A program made the translations under genes and the position numbers. DNA of 30,224 nt from assembly GCA_964431685.1 (NCBI GenBank), contig CAYSLA010000023.1, positions 1 to 30,224 on the forward strand, given 5' to 3'. Positions within the stretch are counted from its first letter, which is position 1. Every line of letters begins with the position of its first letter. This stretch comes from CAYSLA01 sp964431685. Its GTDB lineage: Bacteria > Armatimonadota > UBA5829. The notes beneath the pieces are model-generated. The model searched no databases and had not been told where the DNA came from. It saw only the letters and a program-made list of their open reading frames with translations. Positions 8,224-15,416 of this stretch are shown here, piece after piece.

Positions 8224-9144
8224 CTACAGGAGAGCGTTCAGGCGCTCTAATGATCCGCTGATGTGGTAGACATCGCATATCAGCTTGCTCATCATCTCCT
8301 CTACTGCCGATTGCCCGTCGGCGATGCTGCCGCCAGCCGCTATCGCCCGCTCATAGGGCTGGCGTATGTCGGTGCCGACGTTGATCTTGGCTATCCCGCT
8401 GCCGATGGCCTGGTCGACATAGGACTGCTGGACACCGGACCCCCCGTGCAGCACCAGCGGAATACCGGTCGCATCCCTCAGCTTTCTCAGGTGCTCAATA
8501 TCCAGCCTGGCCGCAGTCTTCTGCTGGTCCCTGGCGGCGGCCGACACGGCGCCGTGGACAGAGCCGATCGAGACGGAGAGCCAGTCCACGCCGGTCTTCT
8601 CCACAAACTCCCTTGCGTCATCGGGGTCTGTAAACCCCTTCTTTGTCTCGAAGAGCTCGTCGTACGGAGGCATTGGACCCGACTCGTGTCCCAGAACCGC
8701 GCCAAGTTCGGCCTCAACCAACACCCCTGCAGAGTGGGCCATGCGGACGACCTCGGAGGCAACCGCGATATTCTCCGCCAACGGAAGGCGTGATCCGTCG
8801 ATCATGACCGACGAGTAGCCCTCTGAGATACCTGCGGCGATGAGAGATTTCCAGTCTACCAGCAGTCCGTCCTCGTCGACAACCGGTATGTGGTCAAGGT
8901 GAAGACTTGTCACGGCCGGATCCGCGCAGCGCCGATACTCCCTGGCAACCTCGGCAATTCCCTGGGCTTGGAACTTGGTTATCTCAAGGCGCGCCACCTC
9001 AATCAGGCCAAACGTGTTGTGTTTTGCCAGTGCGGACGATATGGCCTCCAGCATAGGCAGATAGGGAACGTTGAAGGCCGGCACTACGATGCCGTTCCTG
9101 GCGGCCTTTTTCATCAATCCGGCCAGTCGCTCAGACGCATTCAT
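8224..9144 (-). CDS. Class II fructose/tagatose-bisphosphate aldolase family
   Basis: A zinc-dependent class II aldolase of the Fba/GatY/KbaY family that cleaves ketose phosphates to dihydroxyacetone phosphate plus an aldehyde. Visible motifs: HLDHI (catalytic Asp and zinc His), the Glu in VEAELGAVLG, a zinc His in SIGSVHGAV, LHGGSG, and the phosphate loop INVGTDIR. Length 306 is usual. The N-terminal half is somewhat divergent (FGLIEVARLEI), so it may act on a different ketose phosphate than fructose-1,6-bisphosphate. GGAG is present about 9 nt before ATG 9144. It lies 205 nt downstream of the SGNH hydrolase on the same strand. It may be the last gene of the glycan operon or an independent unit. 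Confidence 0.9.
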   Translation of the reverse strand: MNASERLAGLMKKAARNGIVVPAFNVPYLPMLEAISSALAKHNTFGLIEVARLEITKFQAQGIAEVAREYRRCADPAVTSLHLDHIPVVDEDGLLVDWKSLIAAGISEGYSSVMIDGSRLPLAENIAVASEVVRMAHSAGVLVEAELGAVLGHESGPMPPYDELFETKKGFTDPDDAREFVEKTGVDWLSVSIGSVHGAVSAAARDQQKTAARLDIEHLRKLRDATGIPLVLHGGSGVQQSYVDQAIGSGIAKINVGTDIRQPYERAIAAGGSIADGQSAVEEMMSKLICDVYHISGSLERLNALL

Positions 9145-9234
9145 TGTAAGTTTCTCCGATTGAGTGGTAATGAGTACCTCTACGACAACAGCCCCTGTAT
9201 CTCCTGCACGAATCGATCGGCTAGCGACTGACGG

Positions 9235-9300
9235 CTACCCATTCTTGAGGATGCACCTTGCGGGCATCGTAACTATCTCAGGTTTCACTGTCTTCGCCAT
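9235..9300 (-). CDS. Possible 21-codon ORF or leader peptide
   Basis: In the 205-bp gap between the SGNH and aldolase genes, GGAGG precedes an ATG by 7 nt and opens MAKTVKPEIVTMPARCILKNG before a TAG. The same frame stays open after that stop right into the aldolase. It could be a leader peptide, the tip of a decayed gene, or chance. Nothing else is evident in this gap. Confidence 0.2.
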   Translation of the reverse strand: MAKTVKPEIVTMPARCILKNG

Positions 9301-9349
9301 CGGCTGTCCTCCAATCTGTTCTCCCAACAACAGTAGTCGGTCTTCCCGA

Positions 9350-10048
9350 TCAGGGCACGAACAGACGGCACACGTAAGACGAGTCGTCCCAGATTCCCAA
9401 GTCACGACTGATCTGCTGCATGAAAGCGCGATGTCCAAACTCATTTGGATGGAATGGATCGCTCATGAGATAGCTGCGCACCTGTTCTGTGCGCTTTTCC
9501 CAGTGTGCATAGTGGTCCACGAGCGGCAGGCTCATGTCAACCGCTGTCTGCCTGATAGAGTCCATATACGCGGGAAGATTCTGCTCGCGCCCTGGGGCCT
9601 TGCCGGATATGACCGGACAGGTGGTCTGCATAACCGGCAGTCCGCCATCAGCCTGAATGCGACCAGCCATATCACGGAGATTCTCCACGAATTGCGGAAG
9701 CGGCACCAACTGCTCGCAGCAATCGTTCATACCGATCATGATGAATACCACATCGGGCTTGAACCGACTCACACGCAGGTCGTACTGCTCAAGAATGGCT
9801 TGCGTGTTGAATCCGCTGAAAGCAGTGTTGATCACCGCATCCTGCGCCCGTTGCAGTTCCCACACGACCCTCTCGCGGAACAGCTCAGTGTAGTCGCGCC
9901 AGCCCATCGTATGGAGCGCTCCGTGGGTTATGCTGTCGCCGGCAAACACCCAAACCACCGGCTCCTCGCGACCTCCCCCTAACCCCCTCCGAAACGGAGG
10001 GGGGAGGGGGAGGTGTTCGCTGACCCGCAGGGCTTTTACTCTGTCCAT
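9350..10048 (-). CDS. SGNH/GDSL-family hydrolase with in-frame palindromic insert
   Basis: An esterase or lipase-type hydrolase of the SGNH superfamily. Block I GDSITHG holds the nucleophile Ser. FSGFN provides the block II Gly, IGMND is block III, and DPFHPNEFGH supplies the catalytic Asp and His. It has no signal peptide, so it acts in the cytoplasm unless the start is wrong. Residues about 11-26 (HLPLPPPFRRGLGGG) are translated from palindromic copy b. They sit between a ten-residue leader and the first strand of the fold, where they should do little harm. GGAGCG lies upstream of ATG 10048. It may deacylate a sugar made by the adjacent nucleotide-sugar genes. Confidence 0.85.
   Translation of the reverse strand: MDRVKALRVSEHLPLPPPFRRGLGGGREEPVVWVFAGDSITHGALHTMGWRDYTELFRERVVWELQRAQDAVINTAFSGFNTQAILEQYDLRVSRFKPDVVFIMIGMNDCCEQLVPLPQFVENLRDMAGRIQADGGLPVMQTTCPVISGKAPGREQNLPAYMDSIRQTAVDMSLPLVDHYAHWEKRTEQVRSYLMSDPFHPNEFGHRAFMQQISRDLGIWDDSSYVCRLFVP
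9971..10019. repeat. Palindromic mini-element, copy b (49 bp, inside the SGNH gene)
   Basis: Full-length copy. Its plus-strand order is ACCTCCCCCTAACCC, then the stem core CCTCCGAAACGGAGG, then the G-rich arm ending AGGTGTTC. It is in the opposite orientation relative to its host gene compared with copies c-f, yet is still open (HLPLPPPFRRGLGGG). Confidence 0.92.
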
Positions 10049-10123
10049 TGCTCACGCTCCATAGTTGTTGTTAGCTTCGGGGCACGCGTCCGCCAAGAAT
10101 GGGTGAATACACCTTTTGACGGA

Positions 10124-11395
10124 CTACAAACGTCCGTCCAGACTCTTTCCGGTTTCGGCGTGCTCGAACTGCGGGATTGCAGCCCGCAACTGGTCAACTA
10201 TCACTTCCTTTGAGACCAGCGCACTCGTAACACCTCCTTCTCCCCCTTCCGTTTCGGAGGGGGTTAGGGGGAGGTTCGGATCCGATATGGCTGATTCCGC
10301 GAACGCAAGAAACCTTCTGACGGTGTTTGCAGGTGCCGGACTGTACCTCACTGCCTGCACCGTCCGGAAGCCTATGTCCGCTGAGGTCTCGCCGTCTCCG
10401 ACAAACTCTTCGTAAGGCTTCTCGCCACTGGTATCCAACGGCGTTATAAGCAGAGGGTAGAACCCGCGCGACCTGTCTTCCTCGACGTTGGCGACGGCCT
10501 CTCTCTCATCACGGTACTCACGGGGTTTCAGACCGTTCGCCTCAATGAACCTCACGGCAATCGGGGCCAACTCGACAAGGTCATCCGCGGGATCAAGGTT
10601 GGGAATTACTATATCGCCGCGCATCCCGAGCACAGAAGCCAGCACACAGATATGGCCCGCTTCCTCCAGAGAGATGAAGAACCGCTTAGTGCTCTCAGGA
10701 ACCGGGATCGGCTGGTTCTTGGCCAGGCGTTGTATCCATCCGTATAGCAAGCTGCCGTCCGAGAAAGCAACATTTGCGAACCGCGCACTGGACACTGTGC
10801 TGCTCGGGCTCCTCGCGATCTCATCGGAAAACATCACATGCTCCATGAAACGTTTTGTTGCTCCCATGAGATTCACCGGGTTGGCAGCCTTATCTGTGGA
10901 AACCGAAAAATACCTCAGTGAGCCGTGGGTCTCACTAAGCCACCCAAGAAGTCGAGCCTGTTTCACAATGTTCGTCTCGATCATCTGAAGCAGCGAGAAG
11001 ACGTCCTTCTCGCTCCTAACGTGCTTTAGTGCGGCGAAGTTGAGGACATAATCATAGGGACCCTCTGCCGAGAGCAGCCTGCTCATAACCGGGCTGCCGT
11101 AGTCCAATGGCAGCGTGCGAAAATCGGGCACTGCCAGCCCACCGGCTGACCCTCTCAGGTCCCTGACCAGTTCGACCAGGTTGTTCTCACTTATATCCAC
11201 CACGTGCAGCGATCGGGGTGCAAATCGCGTGAGGGCGCGCACCGTGGAACTCCCGATGCTGCCTGCACCCCCAATGACGAGAATCCGCGAGCCACCAATC
11301 GCTGCTCGAAGATGTGCATCTCGGGACGAAATGTCTGCCTCGAAAAAGGACGAGGTTCTTCCCGTCGCCAAGTAACCGTAGTCTTCCAACCTCAT
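10124..11395 (-). CDS. UDP-N-acetylhexosamine 4,6-dehydratase-like SDR with in-frame insert
   Basis: A polysaccharide-biosynthesis short-chain dehydrogenase of the CapD/PglF/PseB group, which converts UDP-HexNAc to the 4-keto-6-deoxy form. After about 30 residues comes the Rossmann motif IGGAGSIGS, then NFAALKHV and the active-site stretch STDKAANPVNLMGATKR. The Met at the usual Tyr position (MxxxK) is the arrangement of the long, membrane-bound PglF-type enzymes. This protein has no membrane segments and is only 423 residues. Residues about 374-388 near the C-terminus come from palindromic copy c (NLPLTPSETEGGEGG). Its start overlaps the stop of the GT4 gene by 4 nt, which implies translational coupling. 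A 7-bp stem spans its stop (10118-10138). Confidence 0.88.
   Translation of the reverse strand: MRLEDYGYLATGRTSSFFEADISSRDAHLRAAIGGSRILVIGGAGSIGSSTVRALTRFAPRSLHVVDISENNLVELVRDLRGSAGGLAVPDFRTLPLDYGSPVMSRLLSAEGPYDYVLNFAALKHVRSEKDVFSLLQMIETNIVKQARLLGWLSETHGSLRYFSVSTDKAANPVNLMGATKRFMEHVMFSDEIARSPSSTVSSARFANVAFSDGSLLYGWIQRLAKNQPIPVPESTKRFFISLEEAGHICVLASVLGMRGDIVIPNLDPADDLVELAPIAVRFIEANGLKPREYRDEREAVANVEEDRSRGFYPLLITPLDTSGEKPYEEFVGDGETSADIGFRTVQAVRYSPAPANTVRRFLAFAESAISDPNLPLTPSETEGGEGGVTSALVSKEVIVDQLRAAIPQFEHAETGKSLDGRL
10227..10275. repeat. Palindromic mini-element, copy c (49 bp, inside the SDR gene)
   Basis: Conserved right arm CGGAGGGGGTTAGGGGGAGG with a more diverged C-rich arm (CCTTCTCCCCCTTCC). 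It reads in frame as NLPLTPSETEGGEGG near the SDR C-terminus. Confidence 0.9.
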
Positions 11396-12522
11396 CGCCT
11401 GCTCCTCCCGTGGCTTTCGACAGCCTCCACCAGATGCCGGGCAAGTTCGCGCCTGTTGACCCTCGCGTTGGCACGTTCCTCAATCACCCCGCGGTTGACC
11501 TCAGCGAGCCGCACACAACTTTGCCGGTCCCGAAGAACGTCTAGCATGGCGCCTGCGAGCAGATCCGCGTCATCCAGAGGTACCAAGGTTCCGTTCTTGA
11601 GATCCTTACTTACCCAGGGCCGATTCTGCGGGATGTCGGAGAGAATAGGGTAGAGCCCTGTAGCCATCGCCTCCAGAAGCGAAGTAGCCGTTCCGTCTGA
11701 ACGCGACATCGAGACAAATGCGTGCGAACTGCTGAGCCCACTTGTCAACTCGTCATACGATACCCCGCCCCAGAAGATGACTCGCTCACGCATCTTGGGC
11801 GGCAGCAGGTTGTCCGCCAGCGCCTTGGCATCGTTCAGACCCGGCCCACCAGACACGAAAACCATACGGAAGTCCGGAGTGTCCTCCGGGAACCTTGCTA
11901 TGGCCTCAATTATAGCTTCGTTGTTATAGATCGGGGTGAACCCTCGGCTGCAGATGAACTGGAATGGCCCCTCCGGGAAACTGCTGACCTTGAATGCCTC
12001 AACGTCAACGCCGATAAGCAACTCGATGATATCGGCGTTGGGAGCCTGTAGTCTTGTCTGCTCTGCCAGATACTCGCCATTGGCAAAGACCTTGGCGGCG
12101 TGTCCCAGCACAATGCCGTTGACGCGTTTCAGGAGATCACCTGCTTTGAGAACGTCGCTGCCGACCACGTAGACTCCGTATGGCCGGACACCGCTAAGAT
12201 ACGCCATCAATCCAAATCCGCCTCCGTACAGGGCCATCACTGTGTCCGCGCGAACTTCTCTGGCAACACGGCGCAGTTCGGGGGCGCCCATTACATACTT
12301 GAACTCACTTGAAACCGGGGAGTTGAGCAGGTGGAAACCAGATATCCCGCTCTTGAGTCTCTCGATGTCGGCGGCAATTCTCGGGTTTCCGACACCGACG
12401 TAGGCGTGCGCGTTGCGTTTTGCGAAATCGAGCACGTGGACTTCGTGACCCAGTGACTGCAACTCCTGGGCAATCATAATAGACCACGGCGAATCGTAAG
12501 ACATACACAGAACTATTCGCAT
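11392..12522 (-). CDS. Glycosyltransferase family 4 (GT-B)
   Basis: A retaining GT-B glycosyltransferase that would transfer a sugar from a nucleotide donor during glycan assembly. The N-terminal acceptor domain begins with an ordinary Rossmann strand (MRIVLCMSYDSP). The donor domain has FICSRGFTPIYNNE, FVSGGPG and the GT4 EX7E-type region SDGTATSLLEAMATG followed by YPILSDI. Length 376 is typical. The start codon shares one base with the stop of the upstream epimerase gene (TAATG), and its stop overlaps the SDR start. It carries no palindromic insert, unlike its neighbours. Donor and acceptor cannot be predicted. Confidence 0.9.
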   Translation of the reverse strand: MRIVLCMSYDSPWSIMIAQELQSLGHEVHVLDFAKRNAHAYVGVGNPRIAADIERLKSGISGFHLLNSPVSSEFKYVMGAPELRRVAREVRADTVMALYGGGFGLMAYLSGVRPYGVYVVGSDVLKAGDLLKRVNGIVLGHAAKVFANGEYLAEQTRLQAPNADIIELLIGVDVEAFKVSSFPEGPFQFICSRGFTPIYNNEAIIEAIARFPEDTPDFRMVFVSGGPGLNDAKALADNLLPPKMRERVIFWGGVSYDELTSGLSSSHAFVSMSRSDGTATSLLEAMATGLYPILSDIPQNRPWVSKDLKNGTLVPLDDADLLAGAMLDVLRDRQSCVRLAEVNRGVIEERANARVNRRELARHLVEAVESHGRSRR

Positions 12523-13577
12523 TACCGCACAACCGCCGATCCAGCGTCCCAGGCGGATCTCAGCGCAGCCGTGAGGTCCGTCTTCGGTTCAAATCCGAAA
12601 GCGTCTCGAGCCTTTTTCCAGCTTCCATAAACCGTCTTCACATCCGTCCCGCGAACCAGGTTCGGGTCGACCACGGGCCGCAGAGGCCTGGGCGCGAATG
12701 ACAGCAGTGTCTCGACAACAAACCGGATGCTGGTCGGCTTGCCCGAGCAGATGTTGTACACTTCTCCATTCGGAACACCTCCCCCCTCCGTTTCGGAGGG
12801 GGTTAGGGGGAGGTTCTGCCCGACAAGAGTGTCGGGCCTACCGACAGGAGTGTCGGGCACACCGGCGAGCGCAATGTACGCGTCCACAACGTCCTCTACG
12901 GCGACAAAGTCACGATATGTGTCAAGGTTCCCCACAATGACGGTATCCCGGCCCGAGACGATGGCGTCCTTTGCTCTCTCGATAATGGCGCCAACTACGA
13001 GTGTGGCCGGCACTCCAGCTCCGATTATGTTAAAAGGTCTCACAACTGAGACTCTCATCGGAACACCTCCCCCCTCCGTTCCGGAGGGGGTTAGGGGGAG
13101 GTTTCGAGAGTTACGCGCGTACTCCAGGCAGGCCAGAGTTAGTGCGTATTTACTGATGCCATAGGCACCCACGGGCTGACAAGCCTGCTCCTCCGTGATC
13201 GGCATGTCCTCCTCGGGAACGTGGCCGTACTCCGCAGCCGATCCGGCGACAATGACCCGGGCCTCCGCCGCATACTCCTTTACGGCCTCTAACAGATTCA
13301 CTCCGCCCAGCAGATTTGCCGCGTATATCGACTCGGGCCGGCCCCTGACGGCGCCCGCCAGATGAAATACGATATCGGGCCGGAGGTCGGCCACCAGGGC
13401 GGACACCGCCTCCGAATCAGTGAAGTCTACCTGTCGAAAATCGGCAAGCCGGCTGAGGGCGTCTTCGCTGCGGCGGATATCGGCGCCGAACACGGCCGTC
13501 TCCGGGTCGAGCGCCAGACGATCGGCCAGATGGCGAGCGCAGAAACCACAAGCCCCGGTTATCAAAACTCGACTCAA
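12522..13577 (-). CDS. NAD-dependent nucleotide-sugar epimerase/dehydratase with two in-frame inserts
   Basis: An extended SDR acting on nucleotide sugars (GDP-mannose 4,6-dehydratase, RmlD or GalE-like group). The N-terminal NAD motif is ITGACGFCARHLA (GxxGxxxxxL form). VFHLAGAVRG follows, then Ser in VAGSAAEYG and the catalytic pair in YGISKYAL. RPFNIIGAG and EVYNICSGKPTSI complete the family pattern. Two palindromic elements are translated within it: copy e at about residues 159-172 (NLPLTPSGTEGGG), just before the RVSVVRPFN strand, and copy d at about 254-268, just before GEVYNICSG. Directly ahead of copy d, residues 241-253 come from a tandem hairpin repeat (PDTPVGRPDTLVG). All inserts fall in surface loops, so the enzyme may be functional. 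The stop is fused to the GT4 start. Confidence 0.9.
   Translation of the reverse strand: MSRVLITGACGFCARHLADRLALDPETAVFGADIRRSEDALSRLADFRQVDFTDSEAVSALVADLRPDIVFHLAGAVRGRPESIYAANLLGGVNLLEAVKEYAAEARVIVAGSAAEYGHVPEEDMPITEEQACQPVGAYGISKYALTLACLEYARNSRNLPLTPSGTEGGGVPMRVSVVRPFNIIGAGVPATLVVGAIIERAKDAIVSGRDTVIVGNLDTYRDFVAVEDVVDAYIALAGVPDTPVGRPDTLVGQNLPLTPSETEGGGVPNGEVYNICSGKPTSIRFVVETLLSFAPRPLRPVVDPNLVRGTDVKTVYGSWKKARDAFGFEPKTDLTAALRSAWDAGSAVVR
12772..12814. repeat. Palindromic mini-element, copy d (43 bp)
   Basis: Short form lacking one 6-bp unit of the C-rich arm. It begins GGAACACCT and ends TTAGGGGGAGGT. It is translated in frame as NLPLTPSETEGGG. Confidence 0.92.
12819..12857. repeat. Tandem hairpin repeat CCGACA-RGAG-TGTCGG, two units
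   Basis: Two perfect small hairpins in tandem: CCCGACA-AGAG-TGTCGGG (12819-12836) and CCGACA-GGAG-TGTCGG (12841-12856). They lie 5 nt from copy d inside the epimerase gene and are translated as PDTPVGRPDTLVG. Confidence 0.8.
13060..13102. repeat. Palindromic mini-element, copy e (43 bp)
   Basis: Short form. The loop is TTC rather than TTT, so the stem stays perfectly paired. It is translated in frame as NLPLTPSGTEGGG within the epimerase. Confidence 0.92.
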
Positions 13578-14347
13578 GCATTGCCCCTTTCGGCCGGAAC
13601 ACCTACCCCTACCCCCTCCGTTTCGGAGGGGGTTAGGGGGAGGTCCGGTATGAACCTGTGCGGATCTTCCACAAAGTCTTCGGAAGCCTGCTGGTAGTCG
13701 TCAAATCGACCGATGTCCTGCCAATAGCAATCTGTCTCGTAGCAGACAACCCTCTTTCCGGCACGGCGCATCGCCAGCATCAGCTCCGGCATATCGAACT
13801 TCCCCGACGGCGGGATGAAATCAAGACATTTTTTCGAGAGGACGTTTATCCCCATGCTGACTTTGTACGGGATCGTAGGCTTCTCCACATAGTCGACGAG
13901 CATTCCATTCGGTTCCGACTCCACAACCCCGTAGTCGATGTTGACTTCTCTCCTGTGGCAGGCAATTGTGCCCCAGGCCTCTTGCTCTCGATGCGTGGCA
14001 AACACTTCAGCGAAGTCCAGTGTGGTGAGCAGGTCGCCATTCATGACAAGAAAATCGTCCTCGAGGTTGTCCACAAGCCTCAGCGAGCCTGCCGTGCCGA
14101 GCGGTTCATCCTCAATGCAGTAGTCGATCTGCATTCCGAAACGCTCCCCGCGTCCGACCGACGCCTCGAAGAGATGAGACATGTGACCGAGGGCCATAGC
14201 AGCCCGCCCGAAACCTGCGGCAGACAGTTGGCGGAGAACTACTTCGAGTATCGGCACGTCTCCCAAAGGGAGCAGCGGCTTGGGGATAACCATTGTAAAC
14301 GGTCTGAGCCGGGTCCCCTTGCCCCCGGCCAGAATAACTGCCATCAT
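13574..14347 (-). CDS. Sugar-phosphate nucleotidyltransferase with in-frame C-terminal insert
   Basis: An NTP-transferase (RmlA, RfbF or mannose-1-phosphate guanylyltransferase group) that activates a sugar 1-phosphate. The start has the signature LAGGKGTRLRPFT and KPLLPLG. DFLVMNGDLLT gives the metal-binding Asp, and GTAGSLRLV and VEKP follow. The protein is about 257 residues. The open frame extends upstream to 14710, but that part crosses the divergent promoters. The AGGGGG site (14362-14358) is spaced about 10 nt from ATG 14347. ATG 14356 is almost on top of it. The C-terminal tail, about residues 235-250, is palindromic copy f (LPLTPSETEGVGVGVP). It is first in the operon and its stop overlaps the epimerase start by 4 nt. 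Confidence 0.9.
   Translation of the reverse strand: MMAVILAGGKGTRLRPFTMVIPKPLLPLGDVPILEVVLRQLSAAGFGRAAMALGHMSHLFEASVGRGERFGMQIDYCIEDEPLGTAGSLRLVDNLEDDFLVMNGDLLTTLDFAEVFATHREQEAWGTIACHRREVNIDYGVVESEPNGMLVDYVEKPTIPYKVSMGINVLSKKCLDFIPPSGKFDMPELMLAMRRAGKRVVCYETDCYWQDIGRFDDYQQASEDFVEDPHRFIPDLPLTPSETEGVGVGVPAERGNA
13596..13644. repeat. Palindromic mini-element, copy f (49 bp)
   Basis: Long form with C-rich arm ACCTACCCCTACCCCC, core CCTCCGTTTCGGAGG and arm GGGTTAGGGGGAGGT. It encodes most of the C-terminal tail of the nucleotidyltransferase. Confidence 0.92.
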
Positions 14348-14422
14348 AGAAATCATGCCCCCTCGCCCTCGGAATCTCCCCGAACTACGCACACTCAAAC
14401 CGACGTTTTGCGGCGCCGTTAT

Positions 14423-14451
14423 ATTGTATTGCATAGGCTCCCTGATGGCAA
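14423..14451 (-). promoter_or_regulatory. Promoter of the glycan operon
   Basis: Read on the minus strand: TTGCCA (14451-14446), a 17-bp spacer, then TACAAT (14428-14423). It gives a leader of about 70 nt to the nucleotidyltransferase start at 14347. Confidence 0.6.
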
Positions 14452-14453
14452 GC

Positions 14454-14482
14454 TTAACTAACGCCGCAGACCATGCTATAAT
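14454..14482 (+). promoter_or_regulatory. Promoter of argB
   Basis: TTAACT at 14454-14459, a 17-bp spacer, and perfect TATAAT at 14477-14482. It gives a leader of about 36 nt to ATG 14525. The -35 box is 2 bp from that of the divergent glycan-operon promoter. Confidence 0.7.
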
Positions 14483-14524
14483 AGTGAGTCGTACCGGCCA
14501 GGCGGCCGGGTTGTGGAGATTGTG

Positions 14525-15382
14525 ATGAGTTATACCAGCGAGCAGGCAGCGATTCTCGTGCAGGCGCTGCCCTACATACAGAAGTACTCGGGCAAGGTGA
14601 TTGTCATCAAGTATGGCGGCAACGCTATGATAGATGATGACCTGAAGCGAAGCGTTCTTCGAGACATCGTGCTGATGCACTACGTCGGTATGAAACCGAT
14701 CCTTGTGCACGGAGGCGGCCCCGAGATAAACGCGGTGATGAAGAAGATCGGCAAAGAGCCTGAGTTCGTGAACGGCCTCCGGGTAACCGACGCCGAGACA
14801 ATGGAAATCGTGGAAATGGTGCTGGCCGGAAAAACGAATAAGGGTATTGTTGCCACGATCAACAACCTTGGCGCAAAGGCGGTCGGTCTGAGCGGGAAAG
14901 ACGCGAGGCTAATCGTGGCACGGAAGGCCACGAGCAGCGTGGACCTGGGATTTGTTGGTGAGGTTGAGGAGATTAACCCGGGCATACTCACCGATCTGCT
15001 GGAACACGATTACGTGCCTGTGGTTTCATCTGTCGCAATCGGCCCCAACGGGGAGAGCTTCAACGTAAATGCCGACCATATTGCCGGCGAGATCGCGGCG
15101 AAGGTCGGCGCTGCAAAGCTCATAGTGATGACGGACGTCGCCGGAATATACAGGGACTTCTCTGACAAGTCGAGTCTGATTTCATCGCTGAGCCTGAGCC
15201 AGGCGCGAGAGATGGTGACATCCCGAAATGTCGACAAAGGGATGTTCCCAAAACTGGAAGGGTGTGTGACCGCCATAGAGGGCGGTGTGGAACGAGCGCA
15301 CGTTATCGATGGTATGACACCTCACTCGCTGCTGATGGAAGTGTTTACGGACACGGGAATTGGCACGATGATCGCAAGGTAG
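14525..15382 (+). CDS. argB: Acetylglutamate kinase
   Basis: The second enzyme of arginine synthesis; it phosphorylates N-acetyl-L-glutamate with ATP. Visible motifs: IKYGGNAM (ATP phosphate binding), LVHGGGPEIN (substrate glycine loop), the segment NVNADHIAGEIA, and IVMTDVAGIY in the ATP-binding half. The length, about 285 residues, is standard. ATG 14525 is preferred because GGAG at 14515-14518 is 6 nt ahead. The GTG at 14513 overlaps that site. A long arginine-sensitive N-terminal helix is suggested by SYTSEQAAILVQALPYIQKY. No other arg gene is adjacent, and nuoN follows after 34 nt. Confidence 0.97.
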   Translation: MSYTSEQAAILVQALPYIQKYSGKVIVIKYGGNAMIDDDLKRSVLRDIVLMHYVGMKPILVHGGGPEINAVMKKIGKEPEFVNGLRVTDAETMEIVEMVLAGKTNKGIVATINNLGAKAVGLSGKDARLIVARKATSSVDLGFVGEVEEINPGILTDLLEHDYVPVVSSVAIGPNGESFNVNADHIAGEIAAKVGAAKLIVMTDVAGIYRDFSDKSSLISSLSLSQAREMVTSRNVDKGMFPKLEGCVTAIEGGVERAHVIDGMTPHSLLMEVFTDTGIGTMIAR

Positions 15383-15416
15383 TAACGCTCATCGCCGAGA
15401 AGGATTGGACTGCTGA

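Noticed and set aside
9164..9982. 272-codon plus-strand ORF
   Set aside because: It is antisense to the SGNH hydrolase, has no family pattern, and the minus strand shows clear catalytic blocks.
10118..10138. 7-bp stem at the SDR stop as a terminator
   Set aside because: GACGGAC/GTCCGTC is short and, on the gene's strand, is followed by AAAAGG rather than T residues; it may be incidental.
13658..14461. 267-codon plus-strand ORF
   Set aside because: Antisense to the nucleotidyltransferase, whose GGKGTRLRP signature is clear; it also crosses the divergent promoters.
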